From DAIMZI01 sp036734025 (GTDB lineage Bacteria > Pseudomonadota > Alphaproteobacteria > Rhizobiales > Rhodomicrobiaceae), in assembly GCA_036734025.1 (NCBI GenBank), contig DAIMZI010000016.1:1-54145 (forward strand): a DNA stretch of 54,145 bases, read 5' to 3'. This document shows positions 1 to 7,727 of the stretch, piece by piece. Numbering within the stretch: the first letter of the stretch is position 1; each line of letters begins with the position of its first letter. Below the pieces are notes generated by a model that was not told the DNA's origin, searched no databases, and worked only from the letters and a program-made list of their open reading frames with translations. Position numbers and translations under genes: made by a program.

Positions 1-110
1 AGCGCCTTGCAGGCCTGGGTGCCGGAATAGTCGAATTCGCAAGCCTGGCCGATGACGATCGGTCCTGCACCGATGATCAGGATCGAATCTATGTCTGTGC
101 GTTTTGGCAT
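1..110 (-). CDS. carB: Carbamoyl-phosphate synthase large subunit, N-terminal fragment
   Basis: Only the first 36 codons lie in the window; the gene runs off the left edge. The translation begins MPKRTDIDSILIIGAGPIVI and continues GQACEFDYSGTQACKAL, the highly conserved N-terminus of CarB including the glycine-rich start of the first ATP-grasp/carboxyphosphate domain. CarB joins bicarbonate, ammonia delivered by CarA, and two ATP to make carbamoyl phosphate for pyrimidine and arginine synthesis in the cytoplasm. The ATG is at 108-110. Identification is secure despite the short length because this stretch is nearly invariant in the family; nothing can be said about the rest of the gene. Confidence 0.95.
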   Translation of the reverse strand, partial: MPKRTDIDSILIIGAGPIVIGQACEFDYSGTQACKA

Positions 111-169
111 CCGGGTCTCAGGCCACAACGTCGGGGATCGCCGCGCGGGCGATAGTACGGCGCGAGGCG

Positions 170-228
170 ACGGGGCAACCCTGTTCGGCAACCCCGTGCG
201 CTTATAAAGGATGGCGCGCCAGATTCAA
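170..228 (-). promoter_or_regulatory. Possible carB promoter and leader with duplicated GGCAACCC
   Basis: Reading the minus strand, TTGAAT (228-223) and TATAAG (206-201) are separated by 16 nt, a reasonable sigma70-type pair that would start carB transcription near 194. The first bases of that transcript would carry two direct copies of the 8-mer GGCAACCC (plus strand 174-181 and 187-194) enclosed by an ACGGGG/CCCCGT complementary pair (170-175 and 192-197). The promoter call is by eye. The duplicated octamer is exact, but its role in regulation is a guess. Confidence 0.35.
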
Positions 229-402
229 CAAGATCATCACTTGTGCCATGACGGCGGCAGAGCTTGGAGACAACGCGCTACCGCTGATCGCGTGCGATCA
301 ATCCGGCGTGAAGTCACGGGGTTTGCCCTTGCGAATGTCCCGAAAAGCGACAGTCTGAAATTCAGCAAAAAATGCTCAGCTAAGGACGGAAAGGAAGAAT
401 CG

Positions 403-1077
403 ATGCCTGTAACGCGCTTGAGAAGCTTTGGAAGGGTTCTGACCTTGCTGGCGGCCATTGTTGCGGTCCTGATCGTCGCACCGCCGGGCAGCCGCGCCCA
501 GGACACTGGCCAATCAGCAGCGTCAGACCAAACAGCCGTGGCGATATTCGCCGGCGGATGCTTCTGGTGCGTGGAGGCCGACTTCGACAAGGTGCCCGGC
601 GTGCTGGAGACGGTTTCAGGCTTTATCGGCGGCACCACCGAAGATCCGTCCTACAAGCAGGTCGTTCAGGGCGGCACCGGTCATCTGGAAGCCGTGCGCA
701 TCACCTATGATCCAGACGTGGTGTCGTATGTCCAATTGCTGAACATATTATGGCGCAGCATCGACCCGACAGATGACGGCGGTCAGTTCTGCGACCGCGG
801 CGAACCCTACACGACCGCAATCTTCGCTGTGAATGCGGAGCAGAAGGGTCTGGCCGAGCAGAGCAAGACTGAGCTCAATGCCGCGCAGGTGCTGAGCGCT
901 CCCATCGTGACGTCGGTCCGCGACGCCGGGACATTTTACGAAGCCGAGGACTATCACCAGGACTATTACAAGAAGAACCCGGTACGATATCGCGTCTACC
1001 GCTATGGCTGCGGGCGCGATGCCCGAGTGCGCCAGGTCTGGGGCGAGCAGGCATATGCCGGCATCCCCGGTTACTGA
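403..1077 (+). CDS. msrA: Peptide-methionine (S)-S-oxide reductase, exported
   Basis: MsrA reduces methionine-S-sulfoxide in proteins back to methionine. The catalytic motif GGCFWC is present near residue 49, followed by the family pattern VEADFDKVPGV and the downstream HLEAVRITYDP block. Residues 1-31 look like a signal peptide (basic MPVTRLRSFGR, then a hydrophobic stretch ending in an A-x-A-type site near SRAQ), so this copy probably works in the periplasm, unlike the usual cytoplasmic MsrA. The frame is open further upstream, but ATG 403 is chosen because AAGGA sits at 391-395 and the signal peptide begins there. It is 224 residues, normal for MsrA plus a leader. It is transcribed divergently from carB and convergently with the membrane patatin downstream. 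No msrB or dedicated thioredoxin is adjacent. Confidence 0.93.
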   Translation: MPVTRLRSFGRVLTLLAAIVAVLIVAPPGSRAQDTGQSAASDQTAVAIFAGGCFWCVEADFDKVPGVLETVSGFIGGTTEDPSYKQVVQGGTGHLEAVRITYDPDVVSYVQLLNILWRSIDPTDDGGQFCDRGEPYTTAIFAVNAEQKGLAEQSKTELNAAQVLSAPIVTSVRDAGTFYEAEDYHQDYYKKNPVRYRVYRYGCGRDARVRQVWGEQAYAGIPGY

Positions 1078-1120
1078 TCGAGGCGCAATCATATCCGGGC
1101 GTTGTGCGAGACCCGTCCTC

Positions 1121-3505
1121 TCAAGGAGCCTCGGCGCGGACCGCAGGCGGGTTCAGTTCGGCGATGATGTCGGCAAGACTGCACCGGTTGTTGTTGAGCT
1201 TGTTGACCAGCGTCAGAAAGGTGCGGAATGACGGGATAGGGCCGTAGATTGCCGCCGTGTCGCTGTCAGGCGTATAGCCGGGCAGCTTGCATTCGCTCGG
1301 ATAGCCGATCTGCTCGCCAATCATCGTCTGCGTGGTATGCGACAAGTGCCATCCCAGCGGCATGTAAAAATAATCATGCTGAAGTTCTATCGAATAGAAC
1401 CTGGCGAATTCGCTACCCGTCTTGACCCTTAATTTGGCCAGTTGGCCGCGCCTGCGCCTTGTCTTGTCGAGCGTCATCACCGGAGCGCCGAATTCGGTCA
1501 GGGCCTGGGGCTCAAGCTGTTCGGAATAATCCTCGTTGAGAATGATGATGCGGAACTCGGGCTGGATTTCCAGATCCTGCGGCAGCCGGCGGCGGATACC
1601 ATTCACCAGGTCAATGGCTGTCTCGATGGCGGAGCTTTCGAAATAGCCGCCATCCACCAGATTTTTCTGGAGAAACTCGAACTCCGTAAGCTGAAGCGGA
1701 TAGCCCCCCGGCGGCAGGATGACGGGAAAGCGAGCGCTCAGCCCGATCGCGGTGGCGAGCGTCAGATCATGCTGGACCGGCTCGCCATTTTCTGCCGGGG
1801 CCATGATCGGATAGACGAGCGCGATCGGCAGGGTAGGATCGGTCAGCAGCGGCGCGATGACGTAACGCTGCCCCAGCTCCACGCTAGTGGTATTCATAAC
1901 GAGCATCGGGCCGCTGATGTCGGGCGCTCCGAGCCGTTCGGAAAAGCGCAGGAAATTGCTGCTGAACGGGTTGACCAGATCCCTGCTGCGATCACCCAGC
2001 GTATTGACCCACGCATGATTCAGGCTGGCTTCGAAGGCCCTGGCGCGGTCGAGCGCGCCGAAGCCCGGCACCACGAACCTCTGGACGAAATCGGGAAACA
2101 GCGCCCCGGCTAGCACCGGCGAAAGGAAGTCGTGGGAAAGATAGGTTCTTATGTCGCGCTCCAGACCGCTTACGCGCTCTCCGGTGGGGGCCTGAAGCTG
2201 GCAGTGCTCCCCGGTGACCTCGGCATCGCCGGCGGCGCGGGCGCGCTCCCAGAACGCATTGAAAACGCTGGCGCCCAGACTGCCGCCCGAGACCGCACTG
2301 ACCGCGAAAATGTGATGCCGCAGCGCCGGGCAGGCGGTGTAAAGCCGTGCAAGCGTAAGGGCGGCCAGGTTGGAGGCGTAAATACCGCCACCCTGAGCAG
2401 CGACGATATATACAGGATATGTGCTGGCGGCGGGATTGTCGCGGTAAAGCCTGGTGCGCGCCTCGGGCCGCTGGCCATACCAGTCAAGAAAGGCCTCATA
2501 CAGATCTTTCGGCCTGGTTTCCGGGTCTTCCTTGTAGGTCTCAAGCTGGATGCGGTGATTATTGTTCCAGTCAAAGAACGCGAAGACCAGCGCGCAGGTG
2601 AGCAATAGGGTGATGACCGGAATGCCGATCCTGTCATAAACGCGCGTGCTCGCGGCAAACAGATAAGCGAGTGAGAGCAGGAAGAAGCAGATGATTGTGA
2701 ACGTCCCGATGCTGGTCAGCACGCTGGTGACAATCAGTGAGCCGCCATCGAACAGACTGAGGACCGGCTGGGCCGCGATCAGCGATATCAGCGCTGCGAT
2801 CCCCAGCAGGATCGGCCAGAAATACCAGCCCGAAAATGGAGAGCGAATGAAATGGCTGGTCGGGCGCAGGGATCGCCACAACAGCACGACGAGCATGAAC
2901 GCGCCAAGGGCCGCAACCGCCTGAAGTCCCCATAGCTGAAAGACGCTGGCGCGATTGTAGCTTTCGACGATCTCGCTGATGTAGGAAGGAAAGCCCTCCT
3001 GTCCGCGCAAGCCCGTCAGAATATCCTGAGAAACTACAGCGAACTGACCACCGACACGCTCCTTGTCGCTGATCGAGGGCACGCCAACTTCCTGAATTAG
3101 CTGCCACGTGTCTGAAAACGACGCCGGCATCATGGCCGAAAGCACGGCAACGATCGGCAACAGCGCGATGATGAGAGAGAACATGTGCGACACGAAGCGC
3201 ACGCCGATGCCCTGACGCGCCTCATCTCCCGCCGCCGCCGAACTCTTCCACATCGCACGCGACAGGGCCCAGAGGAAATAGCTCAATATCGCCAGGGCCA
3301 GCAGGGAAATGATCGGCCGATAAGGCGCGGTGTCAAGCTCCAGCGAGAGCACGCGGTAGATCTCCTGGATCTGGCCAGGCACGTAAAAGACGATGAAGCT
3401 CAGCAGCGAGACCAGTAGGGGGGCTCGCATGTCCCATGTCACGTCACCTACGGTCTTGAACAACCGCCAGACGGGAAATTCAGGGGTTGGTTTTTGTTCT
3501 GCCAT
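1121..3505 (-). CDS. Polytopic membrane protein with C-terminal patatin-like lipase domain
   Basis: This is a 794-residue protein. Roughly the first 330 residues hold about seven hydrophobic segments, with a probable extracytoplasmic loop around residues 130-185. The C-terminal half carries patatin/cPLA2-type signatures: an oxyanion-hole-like AAQGGGIYASN, a nucleophile elbow AVSAVSGGSLGAS, and the dyad aspartate block LVDGGYFESSAIET. Patatin-like enzymes hydrolyse acyl esters of phospholipids; the substrate here is unknown. The start at 3505 (MAEQK) is preferred over an upstream in-frame start at 3544 because GAGGG lies about 10 nt before it. No partner gene is evident; it converges on msrA. 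Large patatin-domain membrane proteins are known in proteobacteria but are mostly uncharacterised. A second, soluble patatin lies at 10874-11746. Confidence 0.75.
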   Translation of the reverse strand: MAEQKPTPEFPVWRLFKTVGDVTWDMRAPLLVSLLSFIVFYVPGQIQEIYRVLSLELDTAPYRPIISLLALAILSYFLWALSRAMWKSSAAAGDEARQGIGVRFVSHMFSLIIALLPIVAVLSAMMPASFSDTWQLIQEVGVPSISDKERVGGQFAVVSQDILTGLRGQEGFPSYISEIVESYNRASVFQLWGLQAVAALGAFMLVVLLWRSLRPTSHFIRSPFSGWYFWPILLGIAALISLIAAQPVLSLFDGGSLIVTSVLTSIGTFTIICFFLLSLAYLFAASTRVYDRIGIPVITLLLTCALVFAFFDWNNNHRIQLETYKEDPETRPKDLYEAFLDWYGQRPEARTRLYRDNPAASTYPVYIVAAQGGGIYASNLAALTLARLYTACPALRHHIFAVSAVSGGSLGASVFNAFWERARAAGDAEVTGEHCQLQAPTGERVSGLERDIRTYLSHDFLSPVLAGALFPDFVQRFVVPGFGALDRARAFEASLNHAWVNTLGDRSRDLVNPFSSNFLRFSERLGAPDISGPMLVMNTTSVELGQRYVIAPLLTDPTLPIALVYPIMAPAENGEPVQHDLTLATAIGLSARFPVILPPGGYPLQLTEFEFLQKNLVDGGYFESSAIETAIDLVNGIRRRLPQDLEIQPEFRIIILNEDYSEQLEPQALTEFGAPVMTLDKTRRRRGQLAKLRVKTGSEFARFYSIELQHDYFYMPLGWHLSHTTQTMIGEQIGYPSECKLPGYTPDSDTAAIYGPIPSFRTFLTLVNKLNNNRCSLADIIAELNPPAVRAEAP

Positions 3506-3595
3506 CGGGCCCGCCCTCGACTTTTCGGTTACACCTGAGTGCAAGTTCGCAAGGGCTGCGGCCTGCGGGCCGATGCCCGGACGTCATCGCGACAT

Positions 3596-3919
3596 TTACA
3601 ATTGGCAATTACTGCGCTGAATGAACCGCAGCAGATCGCCCATGCGCTGCTTGTCCTGCTGATCGACACCCGGATCGTTGAGGATGCGCTCCTGGACCTG
3701 AAAATCGCCGAGCGAGCGATCACAGCCTTCCGCCTGCTCTTTGAACAGCCGGCCGTAGAACCGATCGCGCGGGCAAAAGCCGTAGCGCACAAGCATTTCC
3801 ATGCGCAATTCGATCAGTGTTGGACAAGCGAGCCGCGAAAAGTCCTGCGCTGAGGCAGCGCTCTGGACGAAGATCAGCCCGGAAAATACCGCACAGCCCA
3901 GAATCCACTTCGCTGACAT
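3596..3919 (-). CDS. Small secreted protein, uncharacterised
   Basis: This is a 107-residue protein with a clear signal peptide (MSAKWILGCAVFSGLIFVQSAASAQ, cleavage after ASA). The mature part is about 82 residues with four cysteines (LACPTL, YGFCPRD, AEGCDRS, SNCQL), compatible with two disulfides in the periplasm. The segment VRYGFCPRDRFYGRLFKEQAEGC loosely resembles the tyrosine/glycine/cysteine pattern of YARHG-type small domains, but I would not assign it to that family. It lies 90 bp upstream of, and on the same strand as, the membrane patatin gene, so the two may be co-transcribed. Function is unknown. Confidence 0.6.
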   Translation of the reverse strand: MSAKWILGCAVFSGLIFVQSAASAQDFSRLACPTLIELRMEMLVRYGFCPRDRFYGRLFKEQAEGCDRSLGDFQVQERILNDPGVDQQDKQRMGDLLRFIQRSNCQL

Positions 3920-4341
3920 TGTCGATTACCTCCGGTGAATGCCACGTTTGGTTGAACCATGCCGAGGCGCCAATGAATGACCGCTGAATGACGATGCGCG
4001 CACATGACCGGATGGCCCGCCTCGTTCCAGAACCCGGCACACCCTTGGCAAAGCTGATCTGCGCGCAATCTGCACAAGGCACAGGCAAAATGCAACGAAT
4101 TCCCGTTAACGATTTGCCCTCTCCGCCCGTCGTGTGACCTCGATACAAGCGCGGCCGCACCCAGCTCCTATCACTTCCTGATGAGGAATGCGGACAGTTC
4201 AAGCGCACAAGCGCGTTGAAGCGTATGATGAAACCTCGGTTAACGCTTCTATGCGAGACTATGAGCAAGGATGCCCGTTCGTTCGCAGTCGCGCATCGAA
4301 TGGCCAATCAGGATGGCCGTAACGCACAAGCGGAGGTCGCC
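3920..4341. other. Intergenic region between divergent genes
   Basis: About 420 bases separate the small secreted protein (minus) from the preferred start of the cNMP-CPBP fusion (plus). The plus-strand frame is open from 4216, with possible earlier starts (TTG 4216, ATG 4225, ATG 4261), so part of this could be coding. None of those has a good ribosome site and the encoded residues look unstructured. I see no hairpin, repeat or convincing promoter hexamer pair here. Confidence 0.5.
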
Positions 4342-5628
4342 GTGAGCGACGCACAAACGATCATGAAGTCGCCGTGGCCTGCGCTCGCGCCGCAACAGCG
4401 GGCGACGCCGGAAAATCAGACGGGTGCTGCTCTGCTTGGCGCGCTGCGCTTGCAGGATATTCCGCCTTTTTCCGCGCTTCAGCCCGAGGCTCTGGCAGCT
4501 ATCCGCTCACATCTGCGTCTTGTGGAATTTGCCCCCGGCGCGGCGCTGGTGCGCGAGGGCGTTCGCGGCGCCAACCGTATTCACATCATCCTCAGCGGAG
4601 AAGCTTCCGTCTGCAAGAGTGGCCGCGATCCGATTGCGCGTCATCCGCTGGATTACGAGATCGCCGTGCGCGGCCCGGGCGAGCTAGCGGGTTCGGTCTC
4701 CGTGCTCGACAACCGCCCGGCATCTGCCACTGTCGTGGCCCGCACCCCGCTGTGCGCCGCGGTGCTCGATCTGGACGCGCTGCCGGGCGGGGCGCTGTCG
4801 CGCAAGGTGAGCAATGCGCTGGTCACCGAACTTGGCCGCCATATGGCAGGACGCCTTCGCCATTCCATCGACCAGCGCGTCGATTATCTGCGCCAGGAAG
4901 CCGAGTTGGCCGGCTATCGCAATGCCATCGGACTTGTTCTCGTGACAGCCTTGTCGATGCTCTCGCTATACACGCTGGCGCTCGGGATTATTCAGCGCTG
5001 GAGCGCCGGTTATGAACTGCGCTTCGTACTGACGCCGCTGATCATCATCCTGTTCGCGGCGGCATTTTCCGCAGTCATCCGTCTCAACAGGATGCCGCTG
5101 GCGTTTTATGGCCTGCGGCTCGACAATCTGCGCGCCGCGCTGACCTTTTCTCTCAAGGCGTCGTTCGTGTTCCTTGCCGTTGTGCTCGGGCTGAAGGCCC
5201 TCCTTATCGTCACGATCCCTGCGCTTTATCACGTCCCGCTCATCAGTCCGATGGCGCTCACACTCGACGGGCAGACGCCGATCTCGTGGCAAGGCTATGC
5301 CGCCATCGTGACATTGTACATTCTCCTCGTGCCCGCTCAGGAATTCGTTGCCCGCTCTGGCGTTCAGGCCTCGCTGTATGCGTTCCTGGAGGGCTCGGAA
5401 CTGAAGCGCCACATCTGGGCGATACTGGTGTCGAATTTCGCGTTTGCCGCAGTCCATGTACATACCAATCCGGCTTTTGCGCTGGCCAGCTTCATTCCGG
5501 GCATTTTCTGGGGCTGGGTGTTCGCGCGCACCAACTCGCTGGCGGCGGCGTCGGTGTCGCACGTTCTGGTGGGCGGCTCGGGCATCTTCCTGCTCGGCAT
5601 CGATGATATCGTCATCCTGCTTTTCTGA
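4342..5628 (+). CDS. Cyclic-nucleotide-binding domain fused to CPBP/CAAX-protease-like membrane domain
   Basis: The N-terminal half (about residues 30-155) reads as a CRP/cNMP-binding fold: IPPFSALQPEALAAI, then FAPGAALVREGVRGANRIHIILSGEASV, RGPGELAGSVSVLDNRPASATVVA. There is no helix-turn-helix. The C-terminal half (about 195-425) has 7-8 hydrophobic segments and the spaced motifs of the CPBP/Rce1/Abi family: Q333-E334-x3-R338 in PAQEFVARSG, H372 and H374 in FAAVHVH, and H407 in ASVSHVLVG. The usual EExxxR is QEFVAR, so the first glutamate, often regarded as catalytic, is replaced. The product is probably an inner-membrane protein whose membrane domain is controlled by ligand binding at the cytoplasmic N-terminus. 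GTG 4342 is chosen because GGAGGT (4332-4337) precedes it; ATG 4261 is the alternative. It looks monocistronic. Confidence 0.75.
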   Translation: MSDAQTIMKSPWPALAPQQRATPENQTGAALLGALRLQDIPPFSALQPEALAAIRSHLRLVEFAPGAALVREGVRGANRIHIILSGEASVCKSGRDPIARHPLDYEIAVRGPGELAGSVSVLDNRPASATVVARTPLCAAVLDLDALPGGALSRKVSNALVTELGRHMAGRLRHSIDQRVDYLRQEAELAGYRNAIGLVLVTALSMLSLYTLALGIIQRWSAGYELRFVLTPLIIILFAAAFSAVIRLNRMPLAFYGLRLDNLRAALTFSLKASFVFLAVVLGLKALLIVTIPALYHVPLISPMALTLDGQTPISWQGYAAIVTLYILLVPAQEFVARSGVQASLYAFLEGSELKRHIWAILVSNFAFAAVHVHTNPAFALASFIPGIFWGWVFARTNSLAAASVSHVLVGGSGIFLLGIDDIVILLF

Positions 5629-5758
5629 TGCGCTGATGTGAATGATGTCCGCTGAAAGGGTCTGCGCATGGGACAGGGTTCCGCCCTGGGGGTTGCGGGG
5701 GAAACTATCCGACTGCGCGGCAGATGATGCGTTGAGACGGCGGCTGGCCAGGATTAAA

Positions 5759-5788
5759 TTGTGCGAATGAGGATCCGGCGCATATATC
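5759..5788 (+). promoter_or_regulatory. Possible promoter for the rhodanese gene
   Basis: TTGTGC at 5759-5764 and TATATC at 5783-5788 are 18 nt apart, in the locally AT-rich 200-bp gap before the rhodanese gene, giving a predicted start about 35 nt before its ATG. The match is by eye and modest at the -35 box. Confidence 0.3.
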
Positions 5789-5831
5789 GAAATTTCTCTC
5801 AGCAGGCGCCATCTCGCACAAGGTTTTTGCC

Positions 5832-6725
5832 ATGACGGCTTTTCCGCCGCCCGCCTTCATCACGCCCGCTCAGCTTGTCGCCGCCAATGCGGCGGCTCGG
5901 TTCGGCTTTCTCGATGCGCGAGATGCGCAGAGCTTTGCATCGGGCCACATTCCCGGCGCATTCAACCTGCCGGCGCTGCTCGCCGAAATGATCATTGCAA
6001 CGGATGCTCGGTGGTTGAAAGAGCGCGGCAATTACCGGGATCGGCTGCTCGCTGCCGGGCTTGACCCGGCCAGGCCGCTCGTCATCTATCAGCAATCGAC
6101 CACTGAAGGCTTCGGCCATTCGGCGCGGATCTGGACGCTTGTCAGCGATCTGGGCTTTTCGCGCGCACAGCTTTTGCTGACCGGGCTCGATGGCTGGGTT
6201 CAATCGGGCGGCGCGGTTGACCGTGGCAGCGCCCCGGCGCCCGCTGTCATCGCCGCCCAGTTGCAGGACCAGCTACCGGCCCAGACGGAATTGTTTGCCA
6301 GCCTGGATATGGTCGTCTCGCGCATCGCCCAGCCAGGCCATGCGTTCATTGACCTGCGCAGCGAAGAAGAATGGCGCGGTGACGCCGCCGGACCGGATGG
6401 CCTTGAGATGAGCCCGCGAAAGGGGCGCATTCCCGGCGCGGTCTGGCTGGACTGGTGTCCGATCGAACGGCTGTTCGGCGCCGGCCATGTGGTCGAAGGC
6501 GGGCGCCGGCTCGCCGGTGAAATGGCGCGTTCGGGCATCCCGGCGCACATGCCGTTGGTGCTCTACTGCTGGAAGGGTTCGCGCGCGGCCAGCGCGCTGG
6601 CGGCGTTGCGCCAGATCGGCTATGACGATGTGAAGGTCTATCGCGGTTCGTGGACGCAATGGGCCGCAGATCCTTCGCTCCCGGTCGAAACCAATGGCGC
6701 CGACGTGCTTGCCCGCTCGGCATGA
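5832..6725 (+). CDS. Two-domain sulfurtransferase (thiosulfate / 3-mercaptopyruvate type)
   Basis: This 297-residue protein has two rhodanese domains. Domain 1 (about 15-130) has FLDARDAQSFASGHIPGAFNLP but no catalytic cysteine, since the loop reads YQQSTTEGFGHSA. Domain 2 (about 155-285) has FIDLRSEEEWRG, a GRIPGAVWLDW segment and the active-site loop YCWKGSRAA with Cys246. An inactive first domain and an active second domain is the normal tandem rhodanese arrangement. It transfers sulfane sulfur from thiosulfate or 3-mercaptopyruvate to a thiophilic acceptor. The loop CWKGSRA does not match the textbook CRxGx[R/T] thiosulfate or CGSGxT mercaptopyruvate loops exactly, so donor specificity is open. 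It stands alone on the plus strand and converges with the TadE-like genes. Confidence 0.88.
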   Translation: MTAFPPPAFITPAQLVAANAAARFGFLDARDAQSFASGHIPGAFNLPALLAEMIIATDARWLKERGNYRDRLLAAGLDPARPLVIYQQSTTEGFGHSARIWTLVSDLGFSRAQLLLTGLDGWVQSGGAVDRGSAPAPAVIAAQLQDQLPAQTELFASLDMVVSRIAQPGHAFIDLRSEEEWRGDAAGPDGLEMSPRKGRIPGAVWLDWCPIERLFGAGHVVEGGRRLAGEMARSGIPAHMPLVLYCWKGSRAASALAALRQIGYDDVKVYRGSWTQWAADPSLPVETNGADVLARSA

Positions 6726-6728
6726 CCC

Positions 6729-7235
6729 TCAAAATTCGCGGTTCATGATTGCCATGGCGATGGCCTCGCGTGGTTCTTCGGGGTTCGTGAAAAGCTCGAT
6801 GCGCGTCTTTGCCCGGTAGACCAGCCGGACCAGCACGACCGATCGGTCCGTGCCCTGCGCCGAAAAACCCGGCGGCATGAGCGGTGGCTGCACGCCGCCC
6901 CAGCTTCTTCGCCACTGTTCGTGCACATTTCCGTCGTCGTCGATTGCGAGGCCTGAAATGGCCAGGCCCACCTGCTGCGCGCGGCCGCGCAACACCAGCG
7001 CTTCGGCAATGCCTTGGAGCGCGTCGAGATCATCTGCGCTCACATGCTCGCGGTTGGCGAGCCGCGCGACGCTATCGGCAGCGCCGGCGGCGCGCCTGTC
7101 GGCAAATGCGATATCGCCGAATTCGACCGCACCGGCGAGTGCGGCCAGCAGCAAGGGCGCCAGTAGCGCAAACTCGATCGCCACCGCGCCGCGTTCAGCG
7201 CCGCTAGTCTTCATCCTGCGCGCATCATTCCTCAT
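6729..7235 (-). CDS. TadE-family pseudopilin-like protein (second of pair)
   Basis: This 168-residue protein has the TadE-type N-terminus: a short basic leader, then RGAVAIEFALLAPLLLAALAGAVEFGD, with the conserved glutamate in a hydrophobic helix. The mature part is a soluble domain ending IELFTNPEEPREAIAMAIMNREF. TadE/TadF proteins are minor pseudopilins of tight-adherence (Flp) pili, processed by a prepilin peptidase at the inner membrane. No other tad/cpa genes are adjacent, which is unusual. ATG 7235 is used; ATG 7214 (MKTSGAERG) is an equally possible start. It is last in a minus-strand run rluB-rsmD-TadE-TadE with only 12 bp to the gene before it, so it probably depends on that transcript. 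Confidence 0.75.
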   Translation of the reverse strand: MRNDARRMKTSGAERGAVAIEFALLAPLLLAALAGAVEFGDIAFADRRAAGAADSVARLANREHVSADDLDALQGIAEALVLRGRAQQVGLAISGLAIDDDGNVHEQWRRSWGGVQPPLMPPGFSAQGTDRSVVLVRLVYRAKTRIELFTNPEEPREAIAMAIMNREF

Positions 7236-7247
7236 TCGTCGTCCCGA

Positions 7248-7727
7248 TCATCGTCCCCCCCCCTCGGCCCGGCGCGACATATGTGCGATCACCAGCGCGG
7301 GCGGCGGATCGCTTCCCGGCAGGGGCCAGGCATAGCGCGCCTCGATGAGCAGGATATCGCCGCGGCCCGGATCAGCTTGCCCGGCAAGCGACTGTTCCGA
7401 TACTACGGCGGCATGCGCCTGCGTGAGCGTCGCAAACCACATCAGTCGCAGGCTAAGCCTTTGTTCACACTGCGCCAGCACGCTTGCGCGCGAACAGACC
7501 CGCGCCTTGAGCGCCTCGGGATCGGGCGCGCGCCCGGCGCCGGGAAACTGGCGAACCAGTCTTGCCGCGTCATCGGCTGCCGCGTCCAGTCCGGCCGAAA
7601 GCCAGATCGCCGCGCCGACATGAAGGATCGCGCCGATCAGCAGCGCTAGCGGCACGGCGATCAGCGCAAATTCGATCGATGTCGCCCCAGCCTCGCTGCG
7701 CCCGCAACCGGCGCCCCGCCGGCTCAC
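7248..7727 (-). CDS. TadE-family pseudopilin-like protein (first of pair)
   Basis: This 159-residue protein begins with a basic, glycine-rich leader and then AGATSIEFALIAVPLALLIGAILHVGAAIWLSAGLDAAADDAARLVR, the TadE signature (glutamate within a membrane helix followed by the D-x-AAR region). Two cysteines (KARVCSR, LAQCEQR) lie in the soluble part and could form a disulfide outside the membrane. The start is GTG at 7725-7727, whose bases overlap the rsmD stop (GTGA), indicating translational coupling to rsmD. Like its neighbour it would be a minor pilin of a tad/Flp pilus, but the rest of that system is not in this window, apart from a lone secretin-N-domain protein at 21268. Confidence 0.75.
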   Translation of the reverse strand: MSRRGAGCGRSEAGATSIEFALIAVPLALLIGAILHVGAAIWLSAGLDAAADDAARLVRQFPGAGRAPDPEALKARVCSRASVLAQCEQRLSLRLMWFATLTQAHAAVVSEQSLAGQADPGRGDILLIEARYAWPLPGSDPPPALVIAHMSRRAEGGGR

